Positions 19,120 to 31,285 of a stretch of 64,000 nt of DNA are shown in pieces. The notes under the pieces were generated by a model that was not told the DNA's origin, did not search any database, and saw nothing but the letters and a program-made list of their open reading frames with translations. Position numbers and translations under genes: made by a program. This DNA is from Mytilisepta virgata. Its lineage: Eukaryota; Mollusca; Bivalvia; Mytilida; Mytilidae. Numbering within the stretch: the first letter of the stretch is position 1; the number at the start of each line of letters is the position of its first letter. The DNA lies in NCBI GenBank assembly GCA_028015205.1, contig CM051520.1, positions 64,488,694 to 64,552,693 on the forward strand. Direction: 5' to 3'.

Positions 19120-21340
19120 AGCGATGAACAACAAAGGACAAGAGAAAAACAGTGATGAGCAACAAAGAGCGAGAGAAAAACAGCCATAAGCAGTAAAGAG
19201 CAAGAGAAAAACAGCGATGAGCAGTAAAGAGCAAGAGACAAACAGCGATGAGCTACAAAAACCAAGAGAAAAACAGCGATAAGCAGTAAAGAACAATAGA
19301 AAAACAGTGATGAGCAGTAAAGAGCAAGAGAAAAACAGTGATGAGCAACAAAGAACAAGAGAAAAAACAGCGACGAGCAGTAAACAGCACGAGAAAAACA
19401 GTGACGAGCAACAAAAACCAAGAGAAAAACAGCGATGAGCAACAAAGAGCGAGAGAAAAACAGCGATAAGCAGTAAAGAGCAAGAGACAAACAGCGATGA
19501 GCTACAAAAACCAAGAGAAAAACAGCAATAAGCAGTAAAGAACAAGAGAAAAACAGTGATGAGCAGTAAAGAGCAAGAGAAAAACAGTGATGAGCAACAA
19601 AGAACAAGAGAAAAAACAGCGACGAGCAGTAAACAGCACGAGAAAAATAGCGACGAGCTACAAAAACCAAGAGAAAAACAGCGATGAGCAGCAAAGAGCA
19701 CGAGAAAAACAGCGATGAGCAGCAAAGAGCACGTGGAAAACAGCGATGAGCTACAAAAACCAAGGGAAAAACAGCGATGAGCAGTAAAGAGCAAGAGAAA
19801 AACAGTGATGAGCAACAAAGAACAAGAGAAAAAACAGCGACGAGCAGTAAAGAGCAAGAGAAAAACAGTGATGAGCAACAAAGAACAAGAGAAAAACCAG
19901 CGACGAGCAGCAAAGAGCACGAGAAAAACAGCGATGAGCTACAAAAACCAAGAGAAAAACAGCGATAAGCAGTAACGAGCAAGAGAAAAACAGCGATGAG
20001 ACGTAAAGAAGAAGAGAAAAACAGTGATGAGCAGTAAAGAACAAGAGAAAAACAGTGATGAGCAACAAAAAACAAGAGAAAAACAGCGATGAGCAGCAAA
20101 GAGTACGAGAAAAACAGTGATGATCAACAAAGAGCGAGAGAAAAACAGCCATAAGCAGTAAAGAGCAAGAGAAAAACAGCGATGAGCAGTAAAGAACGAG
20201 AGAAAAACAGCGACGAGCAGTAAAGAACAAGAGAAAAACAGTGATGAGCAGTAAAGAACAAGAGAAAAACAGCGATGAGCAGCAAAGAACAAGAGAAAAA
20301 CAGCAATGAGCTACAAAAACCAAGAGAAAAACAGCGATGAGCAGCAAAGAGTACGAGAAAAACAGTGATGATCAACAGAGAGCGAGAGAAAAACAGCCAT
20401 AAGCAGTAAAGAGCAAGAGAAAAACAGCGATGAGCAGTAAAGAACGAGAGAAAAACAGCGACGAGTAGTAAAGAACAAGAGAAAAACAGTGATGAGCACT
20501 AAAGAACAAGAGAAAAACAGCGATGAGCAGCAAAGAACAAGAGAAAAACAGCGATGAGCTACAAAAACCAAGAGAAAAACAGCGATAAGCAGTAACGAGC
20601 AAGAGAAAAACAGCGATGAGCAGCAAAGAGTACGAGAAAAACAGTGATGAGCAGCAAAGAGTACGAGAAAAACAGTGATGATCAACAAAGAGCGAGAGAA
20701 AAACCAGCGATGAGCAGTAAACAGCACGAGAAAAACAGTGACGACCAGTAAAGAACAAGAGAAAAACAGTGATGAGCAGTAAAGAACAAGAGAAAAACAG
20801 CGATGAACAGCAAAGAACAAGAGAAAAACAGCGATGAGCAGCAAAGAGTACGAGAAAACAGTGATGATCAACAAAGAGCGAGAGAAAAACCAGCGATGAG
20901 CAGTAAACAGCACGAGAAAAACAGTGACGACCAGTAAAGAACAAGAGAAAAACAGTGATGAGCAGTAAAGAGCAAGAGAAAAACAGCGATGAGCAGCAAA
21001 GAGTACGAGAAAAACAGTGATGATCAACAAAGAGCGAGAGAAAAACCAGCGATGAGCAGTAAACAGCACGAGAAAAACAGTGATGAGCAGTAAAGAGCAA
21101 GAGAAAAACAGTGATGAGCAACAAAGAACAAGAGAAAAACAGCGACGAGCAGCAAAGAGCACGAGAAAAACAGCGACGAGCTACAAAAACCAAGAGAAAA
21201 ACAGCGACGAGCTACAAAAACCAAGAGAAAAACAGCGATAAGTAGTAACGAGCAAGAGAAAAACAGTGATGAGCCGTAAAGAACAAGAGAAAAACAGTGA
21301 TGAGCAGTAAAGAGCAAGAGAAAAACAGTGATAAGCAACA
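19120..21340. repeat. 31-bp purine-rich minisatellite (right arm)
   Basis: Mirror of 8867-11087. About 70 copies of a unit with gagaaaaacagcgatgagca; long ORFs in all three minus-strand frames are a by-product of the period. Confidence 0.9.
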
Positions 21341-21546
21341 AAGAACAAGATGAGCAGCAAAGAGCACGAGAAAAACAGCGATGAACAAGATAAGAGCAGC
21401 AATGACGAACACCAACAAGCAGCAGGAGCGGAAGCAGCAGCGAAAACACCGACAAGTAACCCCAAGAATCTTAAATCAGCAGGTGAATATAGTCATTATT
21501 AGCGATGAGCAGCATGGAGCAGCGAAGAGCAAGCGAAGAGAAGCGA

Positions 21547-22202
21547 AGCATAGAGCAATGAAATAGACCGCCGTTGCTAAGGACACCCCTCCATTGAGCG
21601 GTGACAAGCATCAACTTGAGGTAAGGGGACATAATCCAATCCTAGTCCTCACAGAAAACATCACTCACAGATGAAAAGAGCGGGATAAGGGGAGATAATT
21701 CAATCAAAGATCCAGAGACGACCGAGAAGAGCGGGAAAAGGGAGATAATTCAATCTGGCTCAATCCCTTATGAATTTGAAGTGGTACTAGTGTTAGGGTA
21801 AACGATTGTCTTTAGGGTGCTTTCAGGTCTGAGTACAGAGCAGCGTTGAGCAGCAAAGAACAAGAGAAGAGCAGCGATGACCAAGCCTGAGTAGCCATGA
21901 GCAGCAAAGAACGGGATGGGGCAAGAGAAACTAAGTGAATGCAATGAAATGGACCGCCGTTGCTAAGGCGGTTGCTAAGGATACCCCTCCATTGGTGACA
22001 AGCATCACTTGGAGGTAAGGGGACATAATCCAATCCTAGTCCTCACAGAAAATACCCACAGTTGAAAAGAGCGGGATAAGGGGAGATAATCCAATAGTGT
22101 ACTTCGTATACTCTCGGACTTCGACATAACAGTGAGAGACCGATGAAAGAGCCAGAGACGACCGAGAAATGCGGGAAAAGGGGAGATAATTCAATCTGGT
22201 GA
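21547..22202. repeat. Direct duplication of a ~210-285-bp module (right arm)
   Basis: Mirror of 8005-8660, with copies at 21547-21755 and 21917-22202. Confidence 0.65.
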
Positions 22203-22206
22203 AGCA

Positions 22207-22637
22207 TGAAACTTCCGGGTCCGTGACTTGCGTCACTTCCGTCAACAAATGGCGGAAAAAATCCACTACTTCCGGTTCCACCAACCACTTCCGGTTCCGC
22301 CCGAACAGGCGCAGACCACACATCCGGGTCCTACCACGTGACTTGCGTCACTTCCGGCAACAAATGGCGGAAAAAACACCCTACTTCCGGTTGCGCAAAC
22401 CACTTCCGGGTACTTCCGGTTCCGGTCACACATGCGCGGACGACACATCCGGGTCCTAGCACGTGACTTGCGTCACTTCCGTCAACAAATGGCGGGAAAA
22501 ACCACTACTTCCGGTTGCGCATGCGCGCAAAAATCACTTCCGGTTCCGGTCACCTGACTTCCGGTTCCGGTCATGTCACTTCCGGTGACGTCATTTCCGG
22601 TTCCGGTGACGTCACTTCCGGCTCCTCCACGCTCCTC
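22207..22637 (-). promoter_or_regulatory. Terminal GC-rich cluster of transcription-factor-like motifs (right arm)
   Basis: Mirror of 7570-8000. It has the same ACTTCCGG-rich block with CRE, NRF1-type, E-box and YY1-type motifs, next to the right edge of the palindrome. Confidence 0.6.
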
Positions 22638-22673
22638 CACCTCAAATGCTAAGTTGCCTGTGCCCATATACTA

Positions 22674-23123
<450 letters not shown>

Positions 23124-24106
23124 TTATTTATATTAACATTGAATCGACATGGAATATATATATATATATAAAGGTACGTCTCACCATACATTTCTCTTAA
23201 AGTCGGTTATATATCGAAGAATACGATTTGAAAACCAACATTAACATCAACAATGACATTTTTTTGAGAAGTTTCTAGTATTTTAATATCCGATTGACAA
23301 GGATTGACCTACACTGTATATCAATTATTACTTGTTAATTTTTAATGAGTAATATACATGAAAATGTAACTAGTTAGTCTAAAATAACTTTTGCAATAAC
23401 TCCTTTATTTCGTCTCTTTGAATTAATTCAACGTTTTTAGATAATTACAACCAAAGTAATTCGACTCTGAGCGTTAATTTCTATGGACAAATAAAAGCAG
23501 ATATACCTACATGTAATTCATTTTATGCAATTTTCAATTTTAAATTACATTACCAAAACTATAGAATGCAAATAAAAAAAAAATAAAAAAAAACCAGCGA
23601 AACTCAAGCAATAAACATAATAAAAGCAGGGAACTGAAATTCTACTTTTGACAGAATTACAATTTTGTTTCAGTTCTAATTTAACCATCTCTGTGCCACG
23701 GGCAACTTTTGGGCCATTTTTTCATACTACGTTCACTGCCACGGGGCCACTTTAGGCCCATTGTATTTTTTCTTGACGTTAAACAATGGGTAAAACGTAG
23801 CATTATTATGACGTCCCAAACTTCATTGCCGTGTACACAGTGACGAGGTTTGGTAAGGGGCATCTCCATAATGAATCTAAAACTTTTTTTTTTCAAAAAA
23901 TAAGCAGTTGATAATTACGTAGCATATGATGGATGGATGAATTATTGTTTAACGTTCAGTGTAAATTAGGACAAACGTAGTATTTGAACAAACATAGATA
24001 CGTCCGGAGTAATAATCCCTCTTTCCAGGGATTACACTTATCTTCTTTAAAACTTAAAAGGGCATGGTTCCATGACACTTTTTTTTTCAAAAATAGATCA
24101 GATGTA
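23124..24106. other. Gene-free AT-rich sequence
   Basis: No supported exon. A short internal repeat (ctgtgccacgggcaacttttgggcc / ctgccacggggccactttaggccc) is seen near 23690-23760; its origin is unknown. Confidence 0.45.
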
Positions 24107-24283
24107 CAGTTGACTCTCGTTATCTCGAACACATTTCAGTCGAAATTCCGGGTAACTCAAATTATCTGTTTGGACCCGCAACAGCAGTAACTATACAGAT
24201 TTCTCCTGATATCTCGAATTTTTATGCTTAAATTGAACAGGATTTTCAGGTACCAATTGATTCGAGATAACGAGAGTTGACTG
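24107..24283. mobile_element. Tc1/mariner- or pogo-type MITE
   Basis: Perfect 23-bp terminal inverted repeats (beginning CAGTTGACTCTCGTTATCTC) lie at 24107-24129 and 24261-24283, flanked on both sides by TA as the target-site duplication. The 131-bp interior has no ORF. TA duplication and the CAGT end are typical of the Tc1/mariner/pogo superfamily. The MITE call is firm from the repeats; the pogo assignment is from remembered TIR style. Confidence 0.8.
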
Positions 24284-26720
24284 TATATGAGTATTACCAT
24301 AATCCCGACTTTCTGGTCGCCTTTAATGAAATAGCATGGATTATTTACCATCACCCCTAATGAAATTGTCTCTTGTTTTTATTTATTTTTGTAAATACTC
24401 AAATTTTTCGCAACAAACTTTTATGAAATCAAATTTTGGTCAAAATGTTCAAATGGATATAAAGAACACTGAAATGTGTTGACATAGTGGATGAGGCAAG
24501 CTGGATGTGAAATTGAAGATATATACCTTACATGTATATTTCTATTTTACCGGCAGTACTAACTCATGTGAGACATCTTTTTATCAGATAAAAATAACAA
24601 TACAAAAAAAAAAATAAATAAATAATACAACATTTCAACAAACAAAACAAAACATTCAAAAAATAAATATCCCTTTTTAAATGGCATATCCCTTTAAATT
24701 TTTTTTTAATTCATAGATTTATTATTGGTCCAAAAAAGTTTTAACCATAGCACAAAGTGCTCATGCCCAGTACTGATGCTAATATGCACGCTTTAGCAAT
24801 GGATTTTGAATTAATACCAAAATATTTATAATTATTTACGGGGTACTTCATAAAAAGAAATTTCAACCATTTTATATAACGTAGGAAGATAACAAGGGTA
24901 CCTGCATCATTTGCAAGTTCCAAGATTTCATGAAAGTTTATTATCACAAGCAATCATGACAGTATTACAAAAAGCAATGCAACTAAAATTCACAGAGGAT
25001 ACTCTAAATTTATATATGGTTATAGGGTGGGAATCTCAAAGTTTTCAAATTTATAAAGACAAACATATTTTGAGTGGCAGGACATAATACCCACTAGGTA
25101 TTCCCATTATATATCAATGAATGTGTATACTAATAAGGAGAAAAAATATGGTTATAGGGTGGAGATCTCTACCATTTCCAGTTCGAGATCATATCGCAAT
25201 CTTATTCCATATTTATTTCCGAAATTTATCACTTTTTGTTCCTTCAGATAGCTGTTTATTATTAATAAATAAATATTATTAATTTCTACACGGCAGTAGT
25301 TAATTCCCCAATGATTACTTTTGATAGCAACTAGCGTCCCCGATTTTTCTGATTTTAACTTCTATCCTGATTATTTTGTGCAATTTTGACCTATGATTCT
25401 ATAGACTTGGACCTCTTTTCTTTTTCATTTTTTTGGTGGTGGGGGGGGGGGGAGGGTATTCGAGATTTCCAGGATGTATCATTACGGAAAACATGTAATA
25501 AGTTCAAAATTGTACCCTGCGCACAACTGATGAGTTGAAATCGACGAAATTTGCACCACAATTTATATCAAAGATTTAGTTAAATTCAGTAACAAATATG
25601 ACAAAAAATGAATGAGGTCATATAGCTATATACTGATGCATACATGCCAATGCTCCGGATTTCTTCCTGAACCTCAGGAAATTTGACCCCATTACCGGGT
25701 TACTGGGTGAACTGTAATATTCTCCGGGATTTCTAAATTTCCCAGGGATTTTTTCAGTGCTTATACATCGTTTAATGGTTTAAAAAAAATATCTGTTTGA
25801 TCTGATAAAAAGCCGACGGTTATGAAACTTCATTGGTAATACTTAATACACATTTTTGCACTCTGGAAACAGCTTCCAAATACATTAAAATCGTTTTTTG
25901 GTGGGGGCTTAGCCCTGGACCCATCCCGGTCGATTTTATCAAGGATTCTAGCAAAAATATGTTGGCAAGTATATAGATGTATTAAAGAATATTCCATGAA
26001 ATTTAAAATCTCGAAAATTGTCCTTAGTCAGATTCTATAATCCCTAATTTTACCCCTTTTATGGAAGCTAAAGCCGTGCCATTGTTAACGTCATGCTATT
26101 GTGAACGTCATTGGACAATCAGCAGTAAAAAAACTCACTTAAAATTGGCTGTGGGGAAAAATGTTTCCTGGTTTTATATTATGTCTCTGCTACATAATTC
26201 CGTCAAATTGCTAATCGTGCACGATCGACTTATTACTAGAAAAAATTGGTCCTTAGGTTTTCATCAACTGAGAGAGACTTTTTATTATGCTTAGCAATAT
26301 ATTTCTTGCTTTCAGCACATCACATATTCTCTAGACTGTTGGTGATTCAAAGATACCCTCTTTCTATGATTTTTTTTATCTTTTCAGTAAAAATGGAACA
26401 GACTATTGTTGCAGCAACTTTGAACCTTTCACGAATAGTCCTACACTAAATTGCATAGGTACATGTATTTCAAAACCATGTATAGTTATTTTGTCAATTT
26501 TAAGAATATTACATACTTCAAATGTATTTATTCTTGTTCAAATAATGTGAAACCAGTCGATATAAATTAGAGTTTGCCCGTTTTGGTGATGTTTTAATTT
26601 TTTTGCAAACGAAAGGTAAATTTAATGATATCGTGTAATTGTCAGTAAGACAGCATTCAAATACAATCGATAAAACATTGTTTCATACTGTCAAAGTAGC
26701 TTCAAATAAGAGGTTTATAT
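24284..26720. other. Gene-free AT-rich sequence with a G-run
   Basis: No exon or element is supported. A poly-G stretch lies at about 25440-25453. The segment tatggttatagggtgg occurs twice, at about 25015 and 25147. Confidence 0.45.
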
Positions 26721-26868
26721 ACAATACATAGTCATTGTCGGAAAATATAAAATTTATTTGGGCAAGCTTTAGAAACATGAGAAAAGGCGAGCTTTAGTGA
26801 GCCTTTTCCCCATATTTCGCAGCGAGCCCAAATAAATTTTATATTTTCCGACAATGATTTTGTATTGT
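26721..26868. mobile_element. Short foldback MITE
   Basis: The left arm (acaatacatagtcattgtcgg, then aaaatataaaatttatttgggc) is matched by an inverted right arm (gcccaaataaattttatatt, then ttccgacaatgattttgtattgt). The inner ~32 bp of each arm are perfectly complementary. The interior is about 60 bp with an additional ggcgagctttagtgagcc motif. Confidence 0.7.
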
Positions 26869-26870
26869 CT

Positions 26871-27104
26871 TTATCCTACAATCCCCTTTAGATGCGTAAA
26901 ATGCCTTAAAATTACGTTTGAAGTTGAAATTCAACTGCAGTGAAAACGCGGGAAACGCCACGACGTCATCTGGTACATTCGCTACGCTCCTCGCGCTCTT
27001 CATGTAAACAAGTACCAGTAGACTTTATTAGGCCATTGACCTAATACAACTAAAGTTTATTCTACCCCTTTTATTAGACCGGAAATGGCTTGATTGCAGG
27101 ATAA
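26871..27104. mobile_element. Small element with 13-bp inverted ends
   Basis: ttatcctacaatc at 26871-26883 faces gattgcaggataa at 27092-27104 with one mismatch. It directly adjoins the foldback at 26721-26868, so the two may be parts of one composite. Confidence 0.4.
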
Positions 27105-27224
27105 AAATAGTTTTGCTGATTTTCTTAGGTATAGTAACCTAATAATTACTTGGACCTGAAAACAACAAATACACCGATAATGAAAGCGAAATCATCACTA
27201 TGTTGGATTTTTTTCATTGACAAT

Positions 27225-27905
27225 ATATTTGTCCAGTTTGGTTGACTAGTGTTTCAACAGACAATAGGAATTCCGATGGGTACCAATTGTGCACCTCTGC
27301 TTGCTGATTTTTTTCCATATTCATATGAGGCAGACTTCATCCAAAGTTTACAACAGAAAAAGAACGCAAGTAAGCCCAGTCTTTTAATTTCAGCTTCCGC
27401 TATATAGATGATGTTTTATCACTAAATAACCATCGATTTGGTGACTATAGCTATCTTCACCTCATCTATCCCAAAGAGCTTGAGATTAAAGACACTACAG
27501 ACACGCAGAAGTCTGCCTCTTCTCTTGACCTTCATCTCTAAATAGACAATGGAGGGAAGTTACAAACGCGACGAATTTGATATTCCCATTGTCAACTTCC
27601 ATTTCTGTGTAGTAATATTCCAGCTGCTCCAGCGTACGGAGTATTTATCTTCCAACTCATACCTTTTGCTAGAAATTGCGGCCATTATATCGATTTTCTT
27701 GATAGGGCTCAGCGGCTTACGCAAAAGCTATTAGGAGGGGTTATGTTGCCCATAGATTGAGGTTATCGCTTCAAAACTTATACTGTCATAGATGTTCTTC
27801 GTCCTTAATTTTGTACAAGGTATATATTAAAACAAGTCATGGAATATCATATGACCGATTGGTATATGGAAGACTGCGATAACTACGATAAAACATTTTA
27901 TACCA
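27225..27905 (+). pseudogene. Penelope-like reverse transcriptase fragment
   Basis: A decayed RT reading frame with frameshifts. IGIPMGTNCAPLLADFF is the conserved GxPMGTxxAPxxA motif, followed by a decayed I-DD region near 27400-27415. Then come KSLRLKTLQT (ELEIKDT-like) and, in another frame, DEFDIPIVNFHF, a string also seen in the fragment at 47829-48101. The order of motifs fits the C-terminal half of the RT domain of Penelope-type elements. Stops and frame changes make it non-functional. Confidence 0.65.
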
Positions 27906-29975
27906 GTAAAGTTATTCTTTTCTTAAATTTAGCCCCAACAAAAAAGTGAAAAGTGATATCTGGTACATGTACCAACACCATATTTAAAAAATTATTAAGG
28001 TAAATGAAAAATATTCATTAGCTTACAGTAACAAAAAGTATATTATTTGAGACAGGCGGAAAAATCCTGTAATTCTGACGCAGAATTGAATATCCAGCTA
28101 CCCTGCACAAATTAGCTTTGAAAAGAACTATCTCAAGGTTTAAAGGAAATACAAGGTTATATATTAGGGAGGTTTGATGTCGACACACTGCTAAATATGT
28201 TGAATTTAAAGATCATCACTCCGTTTTTTTTTGTTTTTTGTTTTTTGTTTTTTTTTTGAGTCCATAAAAGCATGATTACTGGTTACAGCTTCTCGAACGT
28301 CCATTTGTTTTCTTCAAGTTCCTTCACAACCACTCCTCCTCCAAAATTTTACAGTTCCCAGCTCCCATCTCTTTTATCCAATATCCCACTCCTTCCCCTC
28401 TTCATGATCCCTCATAACCCATTATTTTCTATCTCCAATCCAAAAAAATTATTATTTCCAATCTAATCTATAAGATATAACATACTTTAATTCAAGGCAT
28501 AAATCATTTTATTTTAGAAGTGACTGAAATTTATCTAAAAAAATATTTTGATATTAAAATTTTCGGATAAATGATTTTTTTAAAAATTATTTTATCTTAT
28601 TATTTCTTTAGTCGTAGGTTTAATGTTTTGTAGGACGTATTATGTTAAATTTGTACATTAATGCAATGTAATGCTTTTGAGGGAAAATGAACCATTAGTC
28701 ATCACACAAATAACCATACCTTTGTTTATATTGGAAGCATAAACGCCATTTTACAGAAAATCATTGGGTGTAAAATGAGAATAAAATAAATAACAAGTAT
28801 AAGTGCATGTAAAAGGAACTCCTCCAACAAAAATACGCGGGTCCCCCACCACCAACAGACACAACGCATTTCACAGAAAGATACCAACAAAGCAGGCCCC
28901 AAATGTTGTAAATGATTTCACTATTCAAAGGCGAACAATTTGCCTCTCGACAACTTTTTTTCATTGAGGAAAATTGTTTAGAATATGCGAAAATTCGACA
29001 AAATGGGTGTTCATAGCTTGAAAGCATGCAACCTTAGAAACGTCGAAGCGTTTATCAAAACGAAAGCTTTTCGTTAAACAGGTTCATGATAATTGACAAG
29101 AAGAAAGTTTTTCAATCAGTTCCGTGTTATATTACTTTTTCATATAAAATCATGTACTTCCTAATCGATGATATTTTTAGACTAATAACAATTGTCGTAT
29201 TAATGTCCCCCGCCCGCAGATGTATGTTTCCCCAACTTTACACGGTGCAACAAGAGAATCACTGTTACATTCCAAAAACACAAGACTCAAAGCCTTTCGA
29301 CTGATATTATAAAAAACCATATAGTCTTTACAAATATTTGATTTCAAATTATTTATGAACATTACAATTACAACCAAGTGTGCACACTTTTCTTTTCCAT
29401 AATGTTTGGAAGTCAAGTGGTGCCAAACCTCAAAAATTGTTCTTATCATGATAATAAAACAACATTGTTTTCTTTTAGCGTAAAATGGTATCAAAACCTT
29501 TTTGAAGCGATTTATCTCTGATGTATTTTCTGTCTTTGCCAGTAAAATATGAATAAAATTGTTTAAAAAAAGTTAGTAGATATCAGAAAATCTTTCAAAA
29601 CGAGTTGAAAATGTAGTTTACTCCTGTTCGAATTTAAGAAAAAAAATTACTGACCAAACGTTTTGACCCCAGATAAAAAAGGGAACCTGTACATTTATTC
29701 GTTTTTTAGCTGATGTGGACAAAGGTCAGAGTGAGCTTTTGCAAATACTTGTCGTACGTTGTCATTTAAAAGTCTTCTATCAGATTGAACAACCTTCCGA
29801 AATTTGCCTACGAATTACATCAATACAGGAATTATGTCCTAATTCGCTCTGCTCAAACGAACATAAAACATTTATCAAATAAACAACAAACTCTCATATG
29901 GGAGGTGCCACTTGCAAGCATCAAGTGCAGCACCTCGAACAATAAAGAAAGGGAAACAACTGTAGAATACTTTAT
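27906..29975. other. Gene-free AT-rich sequence
   Basis: No coding exon is supported. T-runs occur near 28225-28258. ORFs in this stretch have no recognisable domain. Confidence 0.45.
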
Positions 29976-30762
29976 TTAAATTCCTAAGTTTAAAGAAACA
30001 GACAACAGAGATTTCAGATCTTCCCTAACATATTCATCTTTGGCTTTATCGGTTTTCCATCTCCCATGTTTTTTTAACAATCTATCTGAAACACCTGTGT
30101 TAGCTGCATTTGTAGCACCACCTGCTCTTAGTGAATGTAATCCAAAATTGTTTTTGTCTAAACCGAGAATCTCCAATTTTTCAAGAAGAATTTCTCTTGC
30201 TCTGGTGTAAGAAATATGTCCGGCATTACGAAGTTTATATAAATTAGACTTTTTCAGAAAACCTTAGGAACCCGGTGTAACCTATTAAACACATAGTAAC
30301 TATACGTTTATCATAAAGATTAATCGTTTTTCCAAATCTATCGACAAGTTGATGCAAAATTTTGGGTGTTATAGGTTCCTTTTTAGTACAAGGACGAGAC
30401 AGTTGTCTTCTAGCTCCTTCAATAACACTTTTAACCAGAAAAGAACCACAAGGGTTTCCAAATCCTGAAACCTCATGTGCCCAACCTATGGAATAAACAA
30501 CTTCGTTGACTTTTGCCACTGAACACAATTTTTGCATCAAAGAAATAATATAAAAACTTATATGTATGTCACTCGTGGGAACTGGTTTCACCGAATCAAA
30601 AGTATTACACCAATTACACCAAGCTTTGAAACCATATTTGTATTTTTTTTCAATATTGTCTGACTTGGAATTCAGTATTGCTGCAGGAAGTTTGGTACTC
30701 AATTCTTTCAAACGGGTATCAGAAATATTATTTATTTCTTTCCATCTACCGATCGTAAACAA
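29976..30762 (-). pseudogene. DIRS-like tyrosine recombinase, internally shortened
   Basis: The N-terminal core-binding region (KYGFKAWCNWCNTFDSVKP) and the first catalytic Arg region (GYTGFLRFSE) are in the frame 30762-30244. After a stop or frameshift the C-terminal part at 30230-29976 has HSLRAGGATNAAN (HxxR), KHGRW and DEYV (tyrosine). The distance between the first Arg and HxxR is only about 35-40 residues, shorter than I expect for the family, suggesting an internal deletion at about 30240. The protein would insert element DNA by strand exchange; this copy cannot. Confidence 0.75.
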
Positions 30763-30909
30763 ACCTGAAATATGTATTAAAAATAGGAAATTAGATACCC
30801 GTGTGAAAAATTAAGTAGCAGTCTTAGAGAAAAAATAAATTAATAATAATAACACATATACCAAGTAAACTATTTGGAGAACCAAACAAGCACTCCATGT
30901 AACGAACGA

Positions 30910-31100
30910 TTCTCAGATCTACACGCCCAGTGGCGAATTATCCTTTCATGATCTATCAAAAAAGAGAAAGGTAAAACATGCCTTGCATGCAAACATGTTC
31001 ACACCCAAGTGGGCATTACCATTCAACCGGTTTGTGCTCAAACCATATACGCCAAGTGGCATAAACAATAGTACAGCCCAAGTGGGCACGATACTGCAAA
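30910..31100. repeat. Cluster of CCAAGTGGGC-like motifs between RNase H and recombinase
   Basis: Variants of cccaagtgggca occur near 30927, 31012, 31050 and 31079. They lie in the non-coding gap of the DIRS-like element; function unknown. Confidence 0.35.
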
Positions 31101-31285
31101 AAAAATTAAATAAATACTAGTAACTGAATATTTTATTTTTAAACTGCTGAATAATATATAATTACAATTTAATCTTAATAATAAGAATATGCTTATCATG
31201 GAGCTATACGGACCACTAAATCACTACTTTTAAAGCGTTCTGATCCGAACAATGACTTCTTATAAGATCCATAAATATAAATGCC

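Larger units (their letters stand above)
7541..22666. repeat. 15.1-kb near-perfect palindrome
   Basis: Position i is complementary to position 30207-i across both arms (7541-15103 and 15104-22666), and the symmetry continues a few bases into the flanking AT runs. All mirrored open reading frames have coordinates summing to exactly 30207, so there is no net length change over 7.5 kb. Comparing mirrored translations I found one substitution, 13855/16352. Only the central 86 bases are imperfectly complementary. The arms carry several compact ORFs, promoters, a minisatellite and a telomere-like array. Possible origins are an integrated inverted dimer or hairpin junction of a linear DNA virus or mobile element, a very recent inverted duplication, or an assembly artefact. 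Confidence 0.95.

Noticed and set aside
7541..22666. Simple missed-adapter or foldback read artefact as sole explanation
   Set aside because: Not excluded, but the centre is asymmetric over 86 bases, one substitution separates the arms, and the two edges join different flanks; a plain artefact would give perfect symmetry to the turning point.
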